Below, one piece after another: positions 54,410 through 63,513 of a stretch of DNA of 64,000 bases. Position 1 is the first letter of the stretch, and each line of letters opens with the position of its first letter. A model generated the notes under the pieces. It saw only the letters and a program-made list of their open reading frames with translations, did no database searches and was not told where the DNA came from. A program made the position numbers and the translations under genes. The stretch is from Bacteroidota bacterium. Lineage in GTDB: Bacteria; Bacteroidota; Bacteroidia; 2-12-FULL-35-15. The DNA is taken from NCBI GenBank assembly GCA_947476185.1, contig CANJPX010000001.1, positions 62,001 through 126,000 of the forward strand, read 5' to 3'.

Positions 54410-56170
54410 TTAATATTTCGGTTCCAGTTTTAATGCATTAAGCTTTGCTATTTCTGCATTTTTGGTATCGTTAATAAAAGAATAACATTTTGATAAGTTA
54501 TACCAGGCATCAATGTTTGATTTATTAAACTCTATTGACATTAAATAATTTCTTATCGCTTCCTTCGGTTCTCCCCCCCCCCTATACAATCTATTACCTT
54601 CGTTGAAATAAATATTACTTAAAGCGCTAATTGCCACTTTTGAACAGGGTGCAGTAGGTTCTAATTGGTAGGCCTTTGTTAAGAAATTCGTCGCTTTGTT
54701 ATAATCTGATAATAGGTAATACACTGTTCCCAGCGTTACATATGGTTCGGGTATAGTAGGACAAATTTTTATTGTTTTTTCGCAATACGAAATTGTTTTT
54801 TTAAAATACTCGTTTTTCAATTCTATACTGTTTTCAGTTTGGGCTTTAGAAAGATAGATACTTGCAACAGTATTGTTGGTTCTTATACTATTCGGTGATG
54901 AAATTACATCCGTCAGAAACAAGGTTTCATTATTTTTCCAATCAGCATTTCGTATGACTGTTTTTAAGCAGAACAATAATAGAATAACGAGCAAAAATGT
55001 ATTTGCAACTAATTTAAATTTCATTGATAGTTGAATGTATAAACTCGCTATAACGATGCAAAATGCAAGAGATGGCTGAAATAAAAGTCTTTCGGAGAGA
55101 GGGGTTCCAATATCAACAGAAATGTTACTACACAACGATATGGTTATAAAAAAATAAAGAATACAAAATGAAAATATTGATTTCCTATTGAATGTGAGGA
55201 TTGCAAAAATCATTAAGTAAGTCAAAAGTGTAAACGACAAGATAAATCGAAAGGAATTAATACCAATATAGGGTATTTGGTTATAGCCATAATCCCAAGA
55301 CAATGGATGAGGGAAGAATAATAATCCCAAATATTTCAACAGAATAAAAAATTTTGTCGCCAATGCTTCTGAGCTGTTGGCAAATAGAAATGGCGAATCG
55401 AACACATTTAATATACCGGCTGAATGACTATTCTTTAGTATATAAAATCGTAATCCTAAATAGAAAATGGTTACAACAAAAAGTGAAGTAGCGGTTAAAA
55501 GGGATTGTTTTATGGATCGATTAAAAAAGAAATACAAAACAAGAGGCGCTATAGCGATATATGTAATTGCACTTTCTCTGGTCAATAGGGCGAGAAAAAA
55601 ACATAGTAGTGAAATTATTAATTTAGCCGTTGCAGGCTTCTGTATATGTTTTAGTAAAAACAGAAGCGACACAACCAGTAAAATGTAGGTAATGAGTTCA
55701 TCACGACTTTTTACACTGGCAATTACTTCAGTATGTATTGGATGAACGACAAATAAGATGCAGGTGAAAAATGCTAAATAGTGATGTTGCTCCCGAAAAA
55801 TAAATGCTTGCAATAACCGAAATAATAAGGTTATAAGCAAAGCAAAGAGTAAAACATTAATTAAATGGCTAACAAACGGATTTTCACCAAAAAACTGGTG
55901 TTCGATAGCAAATACTGCTAGTGAAAAAGGTCGGTAGCGAGCTTCGGATAATGCAGATGTTGAATCACTTGTGCCATAATATAGATCGGTAGTAAGAATT
56001 TCAGGAATGCCCTTAACCCCCTTCTCAACAAGTCTGTTTTCTGTCATTACAACAGAATCATCCAATGTATATTTATTAAACAAAGTATTTATATTCAAAC
56101 TAAAAGCCAATAGAAGCAGAATGATTAGTTGGTGGTTAGTATTGAGTGAAAAAGTTTTTTTCATTGGCAT
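54410..56170 (-). CDS. TMTC-like GT-C/TPR protein, array member 4, with a G10 tract
   Basis: The 586-residue protein has NKYTLDDSVVMTEN (D37-D38), EARYRPFSLAVF, VHPIHTEVIASVKSRDEL, FPHPLSWDYGYNQIPY and GTPLSERLLFQPSLAFCI. The TPR half includes YLLSDYNKATNFLTKAYQL and ends EFNKSNIDAWYNLSKCYSF. At residues 530-533 the code is AGG GGG GGG GGA, ten G in a row, giving R-G-G-G where siblings have FRSGN. A one-base change would alter the last 55 residues and remove the final TPR. Its ATG at 56170 is 14 bp after member 5. Confidence 0.85.
   Translation of the reverse strand: MPMKKTFSLNTNHQLIILLLLAFSLNINTLFNKYTLDDSVVMTENRLVEKGVKGIPEILTTDLYYGTSDSTSALSEARYRPFSLAVFAIEHQFFGENPFVSHLINVLLFALLITLLFRLLQAFIFREQHHYLAFFTCILFVVHPIHTEVIASVKSRDELITYILLVVSLLFLLKHIQKPATAKLIISLLCFFLALLTRESAITYIAIAPLVLYFFFNRSIKQSLLTATSLFVVTIFYLGLRFYILKNSHSAGILNVFDSPFLFANSSEALATKFFILLKYLGLLFFPHPLSWDYGYNQIPYIGINSFRFILSFTLLTYLMIFAILTFNRKSIFSFCILYFFITISLCSNISVDIGTPLSERLLFQPSLAFCIVIASLYIQLSMKFKLVANTFLLVILLLFCLKTVIRNADWKNNETLFLTDVISSPNSIRTNNTVASIYLSKAQTENSIELKNEYFKKTISYCEKTIKICPTIPEPYVTLGTVYYLLSDYNKATNFLTKAYQLEPTAPCSKVAISALSNIYFNEGNRLYRGGGEPKEAIRNYLMSIEFNKSNIDAWYNLSKCYSFINDTKNAEIAKLNALKLEPKY
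54573..54582 (-). repeat. Homopolymer G10 (C10 on the plus strand) inside array member 4
   Basis: Ten consecutive C on the plus strand, in an AT-rich gene, near the end of the TPR region. It is the classic substrate for slipped-strand indels and hence phase variation; it could also be a sequencing-length artefact. At the given length the frame is intact. Confidence 0.9.
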
Positions 56171-56184
56171 TTTAATTCTAAGAA

Positions 56185-57966
56185 CTATTGTATGGAAAAC
56201 GCAGTTTTGTTAAACTGATGATTTGGGTCTAACTTTAAAACATATTGCCAAGCCTGTATTCCATTTTTAGTGTCATTTAAATTAAAATAAACTCCACCTA
56301 AAAAGTACCAGGCTTCCACATTGTTGGTGTTTAATTCTATTGCTTTTTTGTAATAGCTTATCGCACTTTTTGTATTCCCATTTTGAAATATTTTGGTGCC
56401 TTCATTCAATAGAAAATTACTGAGTTCGTTTAGTCTGTTTTTTTCATCCTCATGGGAAGGGTCCATTTGGTAAGATTGTAACCACATGTCAGCTGCTTTC
56501 AAGTAATTGTTCAATCCAAAATATGCTGCACCCAGTCCTAAATAAATATATCGATTATTTGCGTCTATTTTTAATGCTCTCTCATCATAAAATACAGCCT
56601 TTCTGAAATACTCATTCTTTAGTTCAGCATTGCTTTCTGATTTTGCTTTTAAAATATAAAATTTTGCGGCATGAATATTTGTTTTTAAACTATTGGGAGC
56701 ATTATTTACATCTGTAAAAAAAAGGGTTTCGTCATTTTTCCAAACCCTATTTCGTATAATTGTCTTTGCTGAAAATGAAATGACAAGGATGACCAAAAAT
56801 GTGGTTGATGTTTTTTTATAATTCTTATTTAGGTAAAGGAAGCCTGTTGCAAATAAAATACAAATTGCAAGAGAAGGTTGAAACAATAGCCGTTCAGCTA
56901 ATGGGGCCCCAATATCCATTACGAAATTAGAAAACAAAAAAATTGTCATTAGAAAATATAGAATGCAAAAGGAAAAAATGGATCTTTTTTTTAGTTTAAA
57001 GAATGCAAAAAGAGTCAACCCGAAAATTACAAGAAAGGGAAAAACAAACTGTATAGATGCTAATCGGATATACGGGATTTGATTGTATGAATAATCGCTT
57101 GATAGAGGATGCGGGAATATTAGTAAGCAAATATATTTCAAAAGAATAAACATTTTTGTTGCAAAAGCTTCTGTAGCTGAAGCATATAAAAACGGAACAT
57201 CAAGTATATCTCCTTTATTACTATAACTAAATCCAACAATTGAAATTCGAAGGATCATATAAATTGCAAATACAATAATTAAGGGGATTGATATTAGAAT
57301 TGATTTTTTGATAGATTGATTGAAAAAGAAATACGCAACCAACGGGAAAATTAATATAAAAGGAACGGCACTTTCTCTCGTTAATAGTGCTAAAAAGAAA
57401 CAAGATAATCCAGCTATCAGATGACCTATTTTGCTTTCCTCATTGTGTTTTATAAGTGCAAATGAGCTCGTGAGTAATAATAAGAATACAATTAATTCAT
57501 CGCGGCTTTTTACGTTGGCAATAACTTCTGTATGTATAGGGTGGACAACAAAAAGGAGGCAGGTGATAAATGCTAAATAGGGCTGATATTCTTTGAAAAT
57601 ATGTTTCTGGAGTAATTTGTATAATAGAATAATTACTAATAAAAATAATAAAATATTAATTGAATGACTTATAAAAGTGTTGTCGCCAAAGAATTGATGT
57701 TCTATTGCAAAAATAATTAATGCAACTGGGCGATATCGCCCACCGGATAGACCGCTTCCCTCACCTGTAAATCCATAAAAAAAATCAGTCGTACATAGCT
57801 GCGGTATTCCCCTTAATCCTTTTTGAACCAATTGATTTCCAGTCAGCACTACTTGATCGTCTAATGCATATTCATTAAAAAGGGTATTAAAGTTTATGCC
57901 GACCGCTAAGAGCAGTAGCAAAAGTAATTGATTTTTCGTTTTAGAAAAAAAGTGATTATTTTGCAT
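56185..57966 (-). CDS. TMTC-like GT-C/TPR protein, array member 5
   Basis: The 593-residue protein shows NEYALDDQVVLTGN (D36-D37), GGRYRPVALIIF (RYRP at 77-80), HPIHTE at 142-147 followed by SRDE at 154-157, FPHPLSSDYSYNQIPY and GAPLAERLLFQPSLAICI. The TPR half includes LNNYLKAADMWLQSYQMDP and FQNGNTKSAISYYKKAIEL. Its start is only 4 bp after the stop of member 6. The helix layout and lengths are like those of members 2 and 6. Confidence 0.85.
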   Translation of the reverse strand: MQNNHFFSKTKNQLLLLLLLAVGINFNTLFNEYALDDQVVLTGNQLVQKGLRGIPQLCTTDFFYGFTGEGSGLSGGRYRPVALIIFAIEHQFFGDNTFISHSINILLFLLVIILLYKLLQKHIFKEYQPYLAFITCLLFVVHPIHTEVIANVKSRDELIVFLLLLTSSFALIKHNEESKIGHLIAGLSCFFLALLTRESAVPFILIFPLVAYFFFNQSIKKSILISIPLIIVFAIYMILRISIVGFSYSNKGDILDVPFLYASATEAFATKMFILLKYICLLIFPHPLSSDYSYNQIPYIRLASIQFVFPFLVIFGLTLFAFFKLKKRSIFSFCILYFLMTIFLFSNFVMDIGAPLAERLLFQPSLAICILFATGFLYLNKNYKKTSTTFLVILVISFSAKTIIRNRVWKNDETLFFTDVNNAPNSLKTNIHAAKFYILKAKSESNAELKNEYFRKAVFYDERALKIDANNRYIYLGLGAAYFGLNNYLKAADMWLQSYQMDPSHEDEKNRLNELSNFLLNEGTKIFQNGNTKSAISYYKKAIELNTNNVEAWYFLGGVYFNLNDTKNGIQAWQYVLKLDPNHQFNKTAFSIQ

Positions 57967-57970
57967 TATA

Positions 57971-59770
57971 TTAATTACTTTTTAAAAAAGTTTCTTTTTT
58001 AAAAGCGTGTTTAGGACTCATTTTTTTAACTAGTTCCCATGCTTTTGAAAATTCTATTGTATCTTTTTTAATTAAATAAGTTCCGCCTAAATTATACAAA
58101 GCTTCAATATTATTACTGTTTAATTCAACGGAACTTTTAAAACATTTAGTTGCTTCCTCCGCATTTCCTGTTTCCAAAAACCCGTTACCTAGTTTATATA
58201 ACACGTCACTTAAAAATTCAAACCAATAAATTTCTTTTGGGTTGTTTGGAATGAATTTTTTATTCTTGTTCCAAAGATCGGCAGTTTTAAAATATTGACC
58301 CAAACTATAATAAGCTATACCAAGCTCCATTATGACATTTGGGTTATCTGGATATATTGATAATGTTCGTTCACCATGGTTAATGGACTTTTGAATGTAT
58401 TCATTACGAATTTTCAGATCTGAAGCTGCGTTAGCTTTCAGAATATACAACTCCATTGCATAATGGTTTGTTCTTTCGCTATTGGTGGAGGATTTAACAT
58501 CAGTAAGAGCCAGCGTTTCGTTGTTTTTCCAAACGGCATTTCGTGTAATAGTTTTGGTGGAAAATAAAATTAGAATGATCACTAGTGCGCCATTGAAAAC
58601 GAGTTTTGATTTAGCTTGGAAGTGGTTAAACAGCGCAGCTACAATAATACAAAATGCTAAAGATGGTTGAAATAAGAATCTTTCTGATAGTGGTGTTCCA
58701 ACATCGACAACAAAATTACTAACTATAGAAATTGTGATAAAGAAATAAAGTATAGAAAAAGAATAGATTGATTTCTTCTTTATAAGTAAGAGTGCTAAAC
58801 TAATAAGAGAAACAATAACGAAGGCTGAAATTACGAATTTGAAGGAGGTAGTGGTGATATACGGTATTTGATTGTAACCGTAATCAAAAGACAATGGATG
58901 CGGGAAAAATAGCAAGCCAAGATATTTCAATAGGATGAAAATTTTCGTAGCAAAACCTTCCATGTTCGTTGCTAATAAAAATGGAGCATTCATGACATTG
59001 GTGCTACTGATTGTAGCAGTAGCTTGTGCGTTGGCGATAATTAAATTCCGTAAATACAAATAAAAAATTAAGAGAATAATAAGAGGAACGGACTGCAGTA
59101 CACCTTGAGGAATTGATTTGTTCGAAAAGAAAAATAAACAAAGTGGCACAACGGCAATAAAAGTGATGGAGCTTTCTCTTGTGAGAAGTGCGAGAAAGAA
59201 AAATATACTGCCCAACACGAGATAGATTTTTTTTGGATTATCAGCATATTTAAAGAACATTAATAATAATGAAATAAGAAAAACAAATGCAATAATTTCG
59301 TCTCTGCTTTTTACATTAGCAATAACTTCTGTATGTATTGGATGAACAGCAAATAGCAGACAAGTAACAAAACTTAGGATATAGGTTTGGTTTCTAAAAA
59401 TGTAATCATGTAATAATTTATGTAATAATATAATAAGCAGTGAAAATAGTAGTACATTGACAAAATGGCTAATCATTGGGTTTTCACCAAAAAATTGATG
59501 TTCAATAGCGAAAATAATCAAAGAAAATGGCCGATATCTAGCTTCTGATAAATCTCCGGATGTTTTATCAAAACCGTAAAAAAGATCTTTTGTTAAAATT
59601 TCAGGAATGCCATAAATACCTTTTTCAACTACAGTATTTTCTGTCATTACAACACCATCGTCTAAAGCATAAGCATTAAAAAGTGTATTAAAGTTTAGAC
59701 CAATGGTAATAAGAACCAAAAGGAGGAGTTGATTGTTTTTGGTAAAAAATATAGTACTAAATCTTCCCAT
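57971..59770 (-). CDS. TMTC-like GT-C/TPR protein, array member 6
   Basis: The 599-residue protein has NAYALDDGVVMTEN (D37-D38), EARYRPFSLIIF, VHPIHTEVIANVKSRDEI, FPHPLSFDYGYNQIPY and GTPLSERFLFQPSLAFCI. The TPR half includes LGQYFKTADLWNKNKKFIP and LETGNAEEATKCFKSSVEL. With members 4, 7 and 8 it shares the variant SEARYRPFSL / MTEN / TPLSER (or PLAER) set, while members 2, 3 and 5 share SGGRYRPVAL-like / LTGN / GAPLAER, which suggests two subgroups in the array. It starts 22 bp after member 7. Confidence 0.85.
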   Translation of the reverse strand: MGRFSTIFFTKNNQLLLLVLITIGLNFNTLFNAYALDDGVVMTENTVVEKGIYGIPEILTKDLFYGFDKTSGDLSEARYRPFSLIIFAIEHQFFGENPMISHFVNVLLFSLLIILLHKLLHDYIFRNQTYILSFVTCLLFAVHPIHTEVIANVKSRDEIIAFVFLISLLLMFFKYADNPKKIYLVLGSIFFFLALLTRESSITFIAVVPLCLFFFSNKSIPQGVLQSVPLIILLIFYLYLRNLIIANAQATATISSTNVMNAPFLLATNMEGFATKIFILLKYLGLLFFPHPLSFDYGYNQIPYITTTSFKFVISAFVIVSLISLALLLIKKKSIYSFSILYFFITISIVSNFVVDVGTPLSERFLFQPSLAFCIIVAALFNHFQAKSKLVFNGALVIILILFSTKTITRNAVWKNNETLALTDVKSSTNSERTNHYAMELYILKANAASDLKIRNEYIQKSINHGERTLSIYPDNPNVIMELGIAYYSLGQYFKTADLWNKNKKFIPNNPKEIYWFEFLSDVLYKLGNGFLETGNAEEATKCFKSSVELNSNNIEALYNLGGTYLIKKDTIEFSKAWELVKKMSPKHAFKKETFLKSN

Positions 59771-59792
59771 TTATAATAAACTTAAAATAGCT

Positions 59793-61583
59793 TCAATTAG
59801 TTTTAACGGAGAATTCATTTTTATCAATTATATATGTTGAGTCTAATTTTTTTAAAGTGTTCCAGGTTTTATTTGCATTAACAGTATCTCCCTTGAAATA
59901 ATATCCTCCACCCAGATAATACCATGCAGCTAAATTCGAATTGTTTAGTTCCACTGACAATTTAAAACACTTTAATGCACCGGCACTAAAATTTTGATCA
60001 AATAATTCATTCCCTTTTCTATAAAATAAATTACTCAGGTAATTTAATTTTTTTTCATTTTCCTTATTGGTAGAAGATAAATTGAAATCTTTCAAAAACA
60101 GCGATGTCGATTCATAATTATCTAGTAATGCAATATAAGCTGATTCCAAATTTAAACTTGCAAGTTGGTTGTCAGGACAAATTTTTAATGATTGCTCACC
60201 AAAAGATACGGCTTTTTTAAAATATTGTTTTTTAAGTTGTAAATCTGTTTCTGAAATTCCCTTTGAAATAAACACTTGCAGAGCATTTTGATTTGTGCGA
60301 ATACTATTGGGAGAGGTTGCAACGTCTGTAAGAAAAAGTGTCTCATTGTTTTTCCAGACGCTATTACGAGCAAATGTTTTTACAGAAAACAATAAAACAA
60401 TAGTAAAAAATAAAAACCCAGAAAGGACCATGTTTTTTTCAAATATTCTTATTAAAAGAACCGCTAGGGCAATGCAAAAAGCCAATGAAGGTTGAAAGAG
60501 CATCCGTTCAGCAAGAGGGGTTCCTAGGTCGATAAAAAGATTTGTTCCAATGGAAATGGTAACAAAAAAATATAGAATACTAAATGAAACGATAGATTTA
60601 CGTTTAAAATAAATAAAGGAATAAATAATTAAACTGGTAAGAAGTAATAGAGAAATTATAAATGGGGTACTGATTAGATTTACATAAGGTATTTGGTTAT
60701 AACTATAATCATAGGAAAGAGGAGTTGGTATACATAGTAGCACGATATATTTAAACAAAATGTATATTTTAGTCGCGAACGCCTGGCCCGTAGCAGCAAA
60801 TATGTAGGGAGTATTTCCAATGTCGGCAACCTCATATTGTTTCGCTCCTACTACACAATATCTAAGAAACATGTATGTAAAAAACGTGAATATATATGGA
60901 AGACAAACAAAAAAAGATTCTTTTAATGTTTTTTTTAAAAAGAAATATGCAAGTAAAGGGACTATTGCGATACTTGTTACTGCTGATTCTTTTGTTAGTA
61001 AGGCTAGAAAAAAAGTTAAGAGAGACATTGCAAGTAGGCCACGATATTTTTTCTCCAAGTATTTTGCGAAAAATAGGAAGCATGACAGTAGAAAGATAAA
61101 TGTTAGTAGTTCATCACGACCTTTTACATTCGCAACAATTTCGGTATGTATTGGATGTACAATAAAAATCATGCAGGAAACAAAGGCTAAATATTTGTGC
61201 TGGTCCCGGAAAATGATTGTGGTTAGAAATTTATATAGTAAAATGGCAAGTAATGTATAGAGCAATATATTTATTAAATGACTTATTATTGCGTTTTCCC
61301 CAAAAAGTTGGTGTTCCAATGCAAATATTATTAAAGATAGTGGGCGATATCGCGCACCAGCGAGTGCGCTGTCATTTATCGAAACGCCTGCAAAGTATTG
61401 TGTTGTCAGTAATTCAGGGATTCCATTAATGCCTTTTTCAACAATTTTATTTTCAGTTATAACTACATAATCATCGTAGGCGTATTCGTTAAATAGTGTA
61501 TTAGCATTTAGGCAAAACGCTATAATGGCCAGTATGATTAACTGGTATTTTGTGTTGAATTTTAAAATTTCAGTTATTTTCAT
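59793..61583 (-). CDS. TMTC-like GT-C/TPR protein, array member 7
   Basis: I place the start at the ATG at 61583 (596 residues, MKITEILKFNTKYQLIILA), which aligns with MKIFQNFYLNTKYQLIILI in member 8; a GTG at 61604 overlapping member 8 is less likely. Landmarks are NEYAYDDYVVITEN (D37-D38), GARYRPLSLIIF, VHPIHTEIVANVKGRDEL (with G in place of S), IPTPLSYDYSYNQIPY and GTPLAERMLFQPSLAFCI. The TPR half is more diverged, with LLDNYESTSLFLKDFNLSS. The residues that define the family are present, so an active enzyme is expected. Confidence 0.84.
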   Translation of the reverse strand: MKITEILKFNTKYQLIILAIIAFCLNANTLFNEYAYDDYVVITENKIVEKGINGIPELLTTQYFAGVSINDSALAGARYRPLSLIIFALEHQLFGENAIISHLINILLYTLLAILLYKFLTTIIFRDQHKYLAFVSCMIFIVHPIHTEIVANVKGRDELLTFIFLLSCFLFFAKYLEKKYRGLLAMSLLTFFLALLTKESAVTSIAIVPLLAYFFLKKTLKESFFVCLPYIFTFFTYMFLRYCVVGAKQYEVADIGNTPYIFAATGQAFATKIYILFKYIVLLCIPTPLSYDYSYNQIPYVNLISTPFIISLLLLTSLIIYSFIYFKRKSIVSFSILYFFVTISIGTNLFIDLGTPLAERMLFQPSLAFCIALAVLLIRIFEKNMVLSGFLFFTIVLLFSVKTFARNSVWKNNETLFLTDVATSPNSIRTNQNALQVFISKGISETDLQLKKQYFKKAVSFGEQSLKICPDNQLASLNLESAYIALLDNYESTSLFLKDFNLSSTNKENEKKLNYLSNLFYRKGNELFDQNFSAGALKCFKLSVELNNSNLAAWYYLGGGYYFKGDTVNANKTWNTLKKLDSTYIIDKNEFSVKTN

Positions 61584-61593
61584 AAAAAGCAGT

Positions 61594-63507
61594 TTAAAAT
61601 TCACTCATATTTAATTTATGACTCGGATCTAAAAGTTTTACTTCTTGCCAGGCTGCAATTGCATTTTGTGTTTCGTTTAGTAAAAAATAACTTCCACCCA
61701 ACTTATACCAAGCTTCCACATTTTTATTATTTAACTCTATTGATTTTTTGTAACATTTAATAGATTGGAGGGTATTTCCTTTGAGGCTAAGCAGAAACCC
61801 TTGCTTATATAGGACCATGCTTAAAATATTAAGCCATTTTTCTGCTATAGGGTCGTTAGGCATTAATTTGTAACCTTGAACAAGTAAGTCAGCCGCTTTA
61901 AAATAGTCCGAAAGTCCATAATATGCTGAACCCAAGTCCATGTATGCGACTGAATTATTAGGGTTTATTTTAAGATTTCGCTCACCATAATATATGGCTT
62001 TTTTGAAGTATTCATTTTTTAATTGATCATTTTTTTCAGCATCAGCTATAGTTAAGTACAGTGTTACCATACTCTGGCAGGCACCTGAATTATTCGGATA
62101 TATTTTAAGACTACGCTCACCGTAATAAATTGCTTTTTTGAAGTATTCCTTTTTTAATTGAGCATTAGTATCTGCGATGGCTTTTGATAAATAAAGTATT
62201 GTTACATACTGATTTGTTCTAACGCTGTTTGGAGCAGTTATTATATCCGCTAAATAAATGGTTTCATTATTCTTCCATTCAGCATTCCTTGAATATGTTT
62301 TTATTGAAAACAATATTAATATAATAAATAAAATAGTGTTTGCCAGCACTCTTCTTTTTTTTTGTGCTTTTAAAAAAAATAATGCCAAAACTATACAGAA
62401 CGCAAAGGATGGCTGAAATAAAAGTCGCTCGGATAAAGGAGTGCCAATATCGACTACAAAATTTGAGACAAGTGAAATTGTGATCATAAAATATAAGATG
62501 CAGAAAGAGATAAGATTTTTTCTTTTAAGCGTCCAAATTGCGTAAACCAATAAACTTATCAAAACGATAAATGAAATAAAAGATGTTAATGAGAATAATT
62601 TTATATATGGTATTTGGTTATATCCATAATCCAAAGATAATGGATGTGGGAATATTAATAATCCTAAATATTTTAAAAGAATAAATATTTTAGTAGCAAA
62701 AGCTTCTGTTGCTGTGGCATATAAAAAGGGGAAATTTAAAATATCCTCAGTTGCCATTGAATTTTTAATGCCTATTATCGAAATACGTAATGACATATAT
62801 GCGAGAAAGACAGCAACTAACGGTATAGAAAACTGAAGTGATTTATTGAATTTTTGATTGTAGAAGAAGTATAAAATCAAGGGCGCTATTCCAATAAAAG
62901 TAACAGCGCTTTCTCTAGTCAGAAGGGCAAGAAAAAAAGAAGTGGAGGCAATTCCAAGCCTAATAAGTGATTTGGTTTCTGTGTATTTGATAAAAGAAAT
63001 TAAGGAGAGGGTAATTAGTAAAAAGGTAATGAGTTCATCTCGACTTTTTACGTTCGCAATTACTTCTGTATGTATTGGGTGCGCTACAAATAACAAGCAA
63101 GAAAAAAATGCTAAATATTGGTTCTGTTTTTGAAAGAGTTGTGTTTGTAATAATTTATAAAGGGCAGCGATTAAAAATATAAAAAATAAAATATTAGTCA
63201 AGTGGCTAATAATTGGATTTGCTCCAAAAAACTGATGTTCTAAAGCAAAAACAACTAAGGAAAAAGGTCGGTATCGAGCCTCCGATAAATTGTTTACATT
63301 TTGCTTGAAGCCATAAAATAGTTCAGTTGATAGTATTTCAGGAATTCCTTTAACCCCTTTTGCAACTAAAGAATTTTCCGCCATCATGGGATTATCATCA
63401 ACAGCATATTCATTAGAGAGTGTATTTACATTTAAGCAAAATGCTAAAATGATCAATATTATTAACTGATATTTTGTGTTTAAATAAAAATTTTGAAATA
63501 TCTTCAT
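61594..63507 (-). CDS. TMTC-like GT-C/TPR protein, array member 8, with a duplicated TPR segment
   Basis: The 637-residue protein is the longest. It has NEYAVDDNPMMAEN (D37-D38), EARYRPFSLVVF, AHPIHTEVIANVKSRDEL, FPHPLSLDYGYNQIPY and GTPLSERLLFQPSFAFCI. The extra length is one duplicated TPR-type segment: KKEYFKKAIYYGERSLKIYP is followed 37 residues later by KNEYFKKAIYYGERNLKINP. The last repeats (LKGNTLQSIKCYKKSIEL) match the siblings. It lies 6 bp after member 9. Confidence 0.85.
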   Translation of the reverse strand: MKIFQNFYLNTKYQLIILIILAFCLNVNTLSNEYAVDDNPMMAENSLVAKGVKGIPEILSTELFYGFKQNVNNLSEARYRPFSLVVFALEHQFFGANPIISHLTNILFFIFLIAALYKLLQTQLFQKQNQYLAFFSCLLFVAHPIHTEVIANVKSRDELITFLLITLSLISFIKYTETKSLIRLGIASTSFFLALLTRESAVTFIGIAPLILYFFYNQKFNKSLQFSIPLVAVFLAYMSLRISIIGIKNSMATEDILNFPFLYATATEAFATKIFILLKYLGLLIFPHPLSLDYGYNQIPYIKLFSLTSFISFIVLISLLVYAIWTLKRKNLISFCILYFMITISLVSNFVVDIGTPLSERLLFQPSFAFCIVLALFFLKAQKKRRVLANTILFIILILFSIKTYSRNAEWKNNETIYLADIITAPNSVRTNQYVTILYLSKAIADTNAQLKKEYFKKAIYYGERSLKIYPNNSGACQSMVTLYLTIADAEKNDQLKNEYFKKAIYYGERNLKINPNNSVAYMDLGSAYYGLSDYFKAADLLVQGYKLMPNDPIAEKWLNILSMVLYKQGFLLSLKGNTLQSIKCYKKSIELNNKNVEAWYKLGGSYFLLNETQNAIAAWQEVKLLDPSHKLNMSEF

Positions 63508-63513
63508 AAAAAT

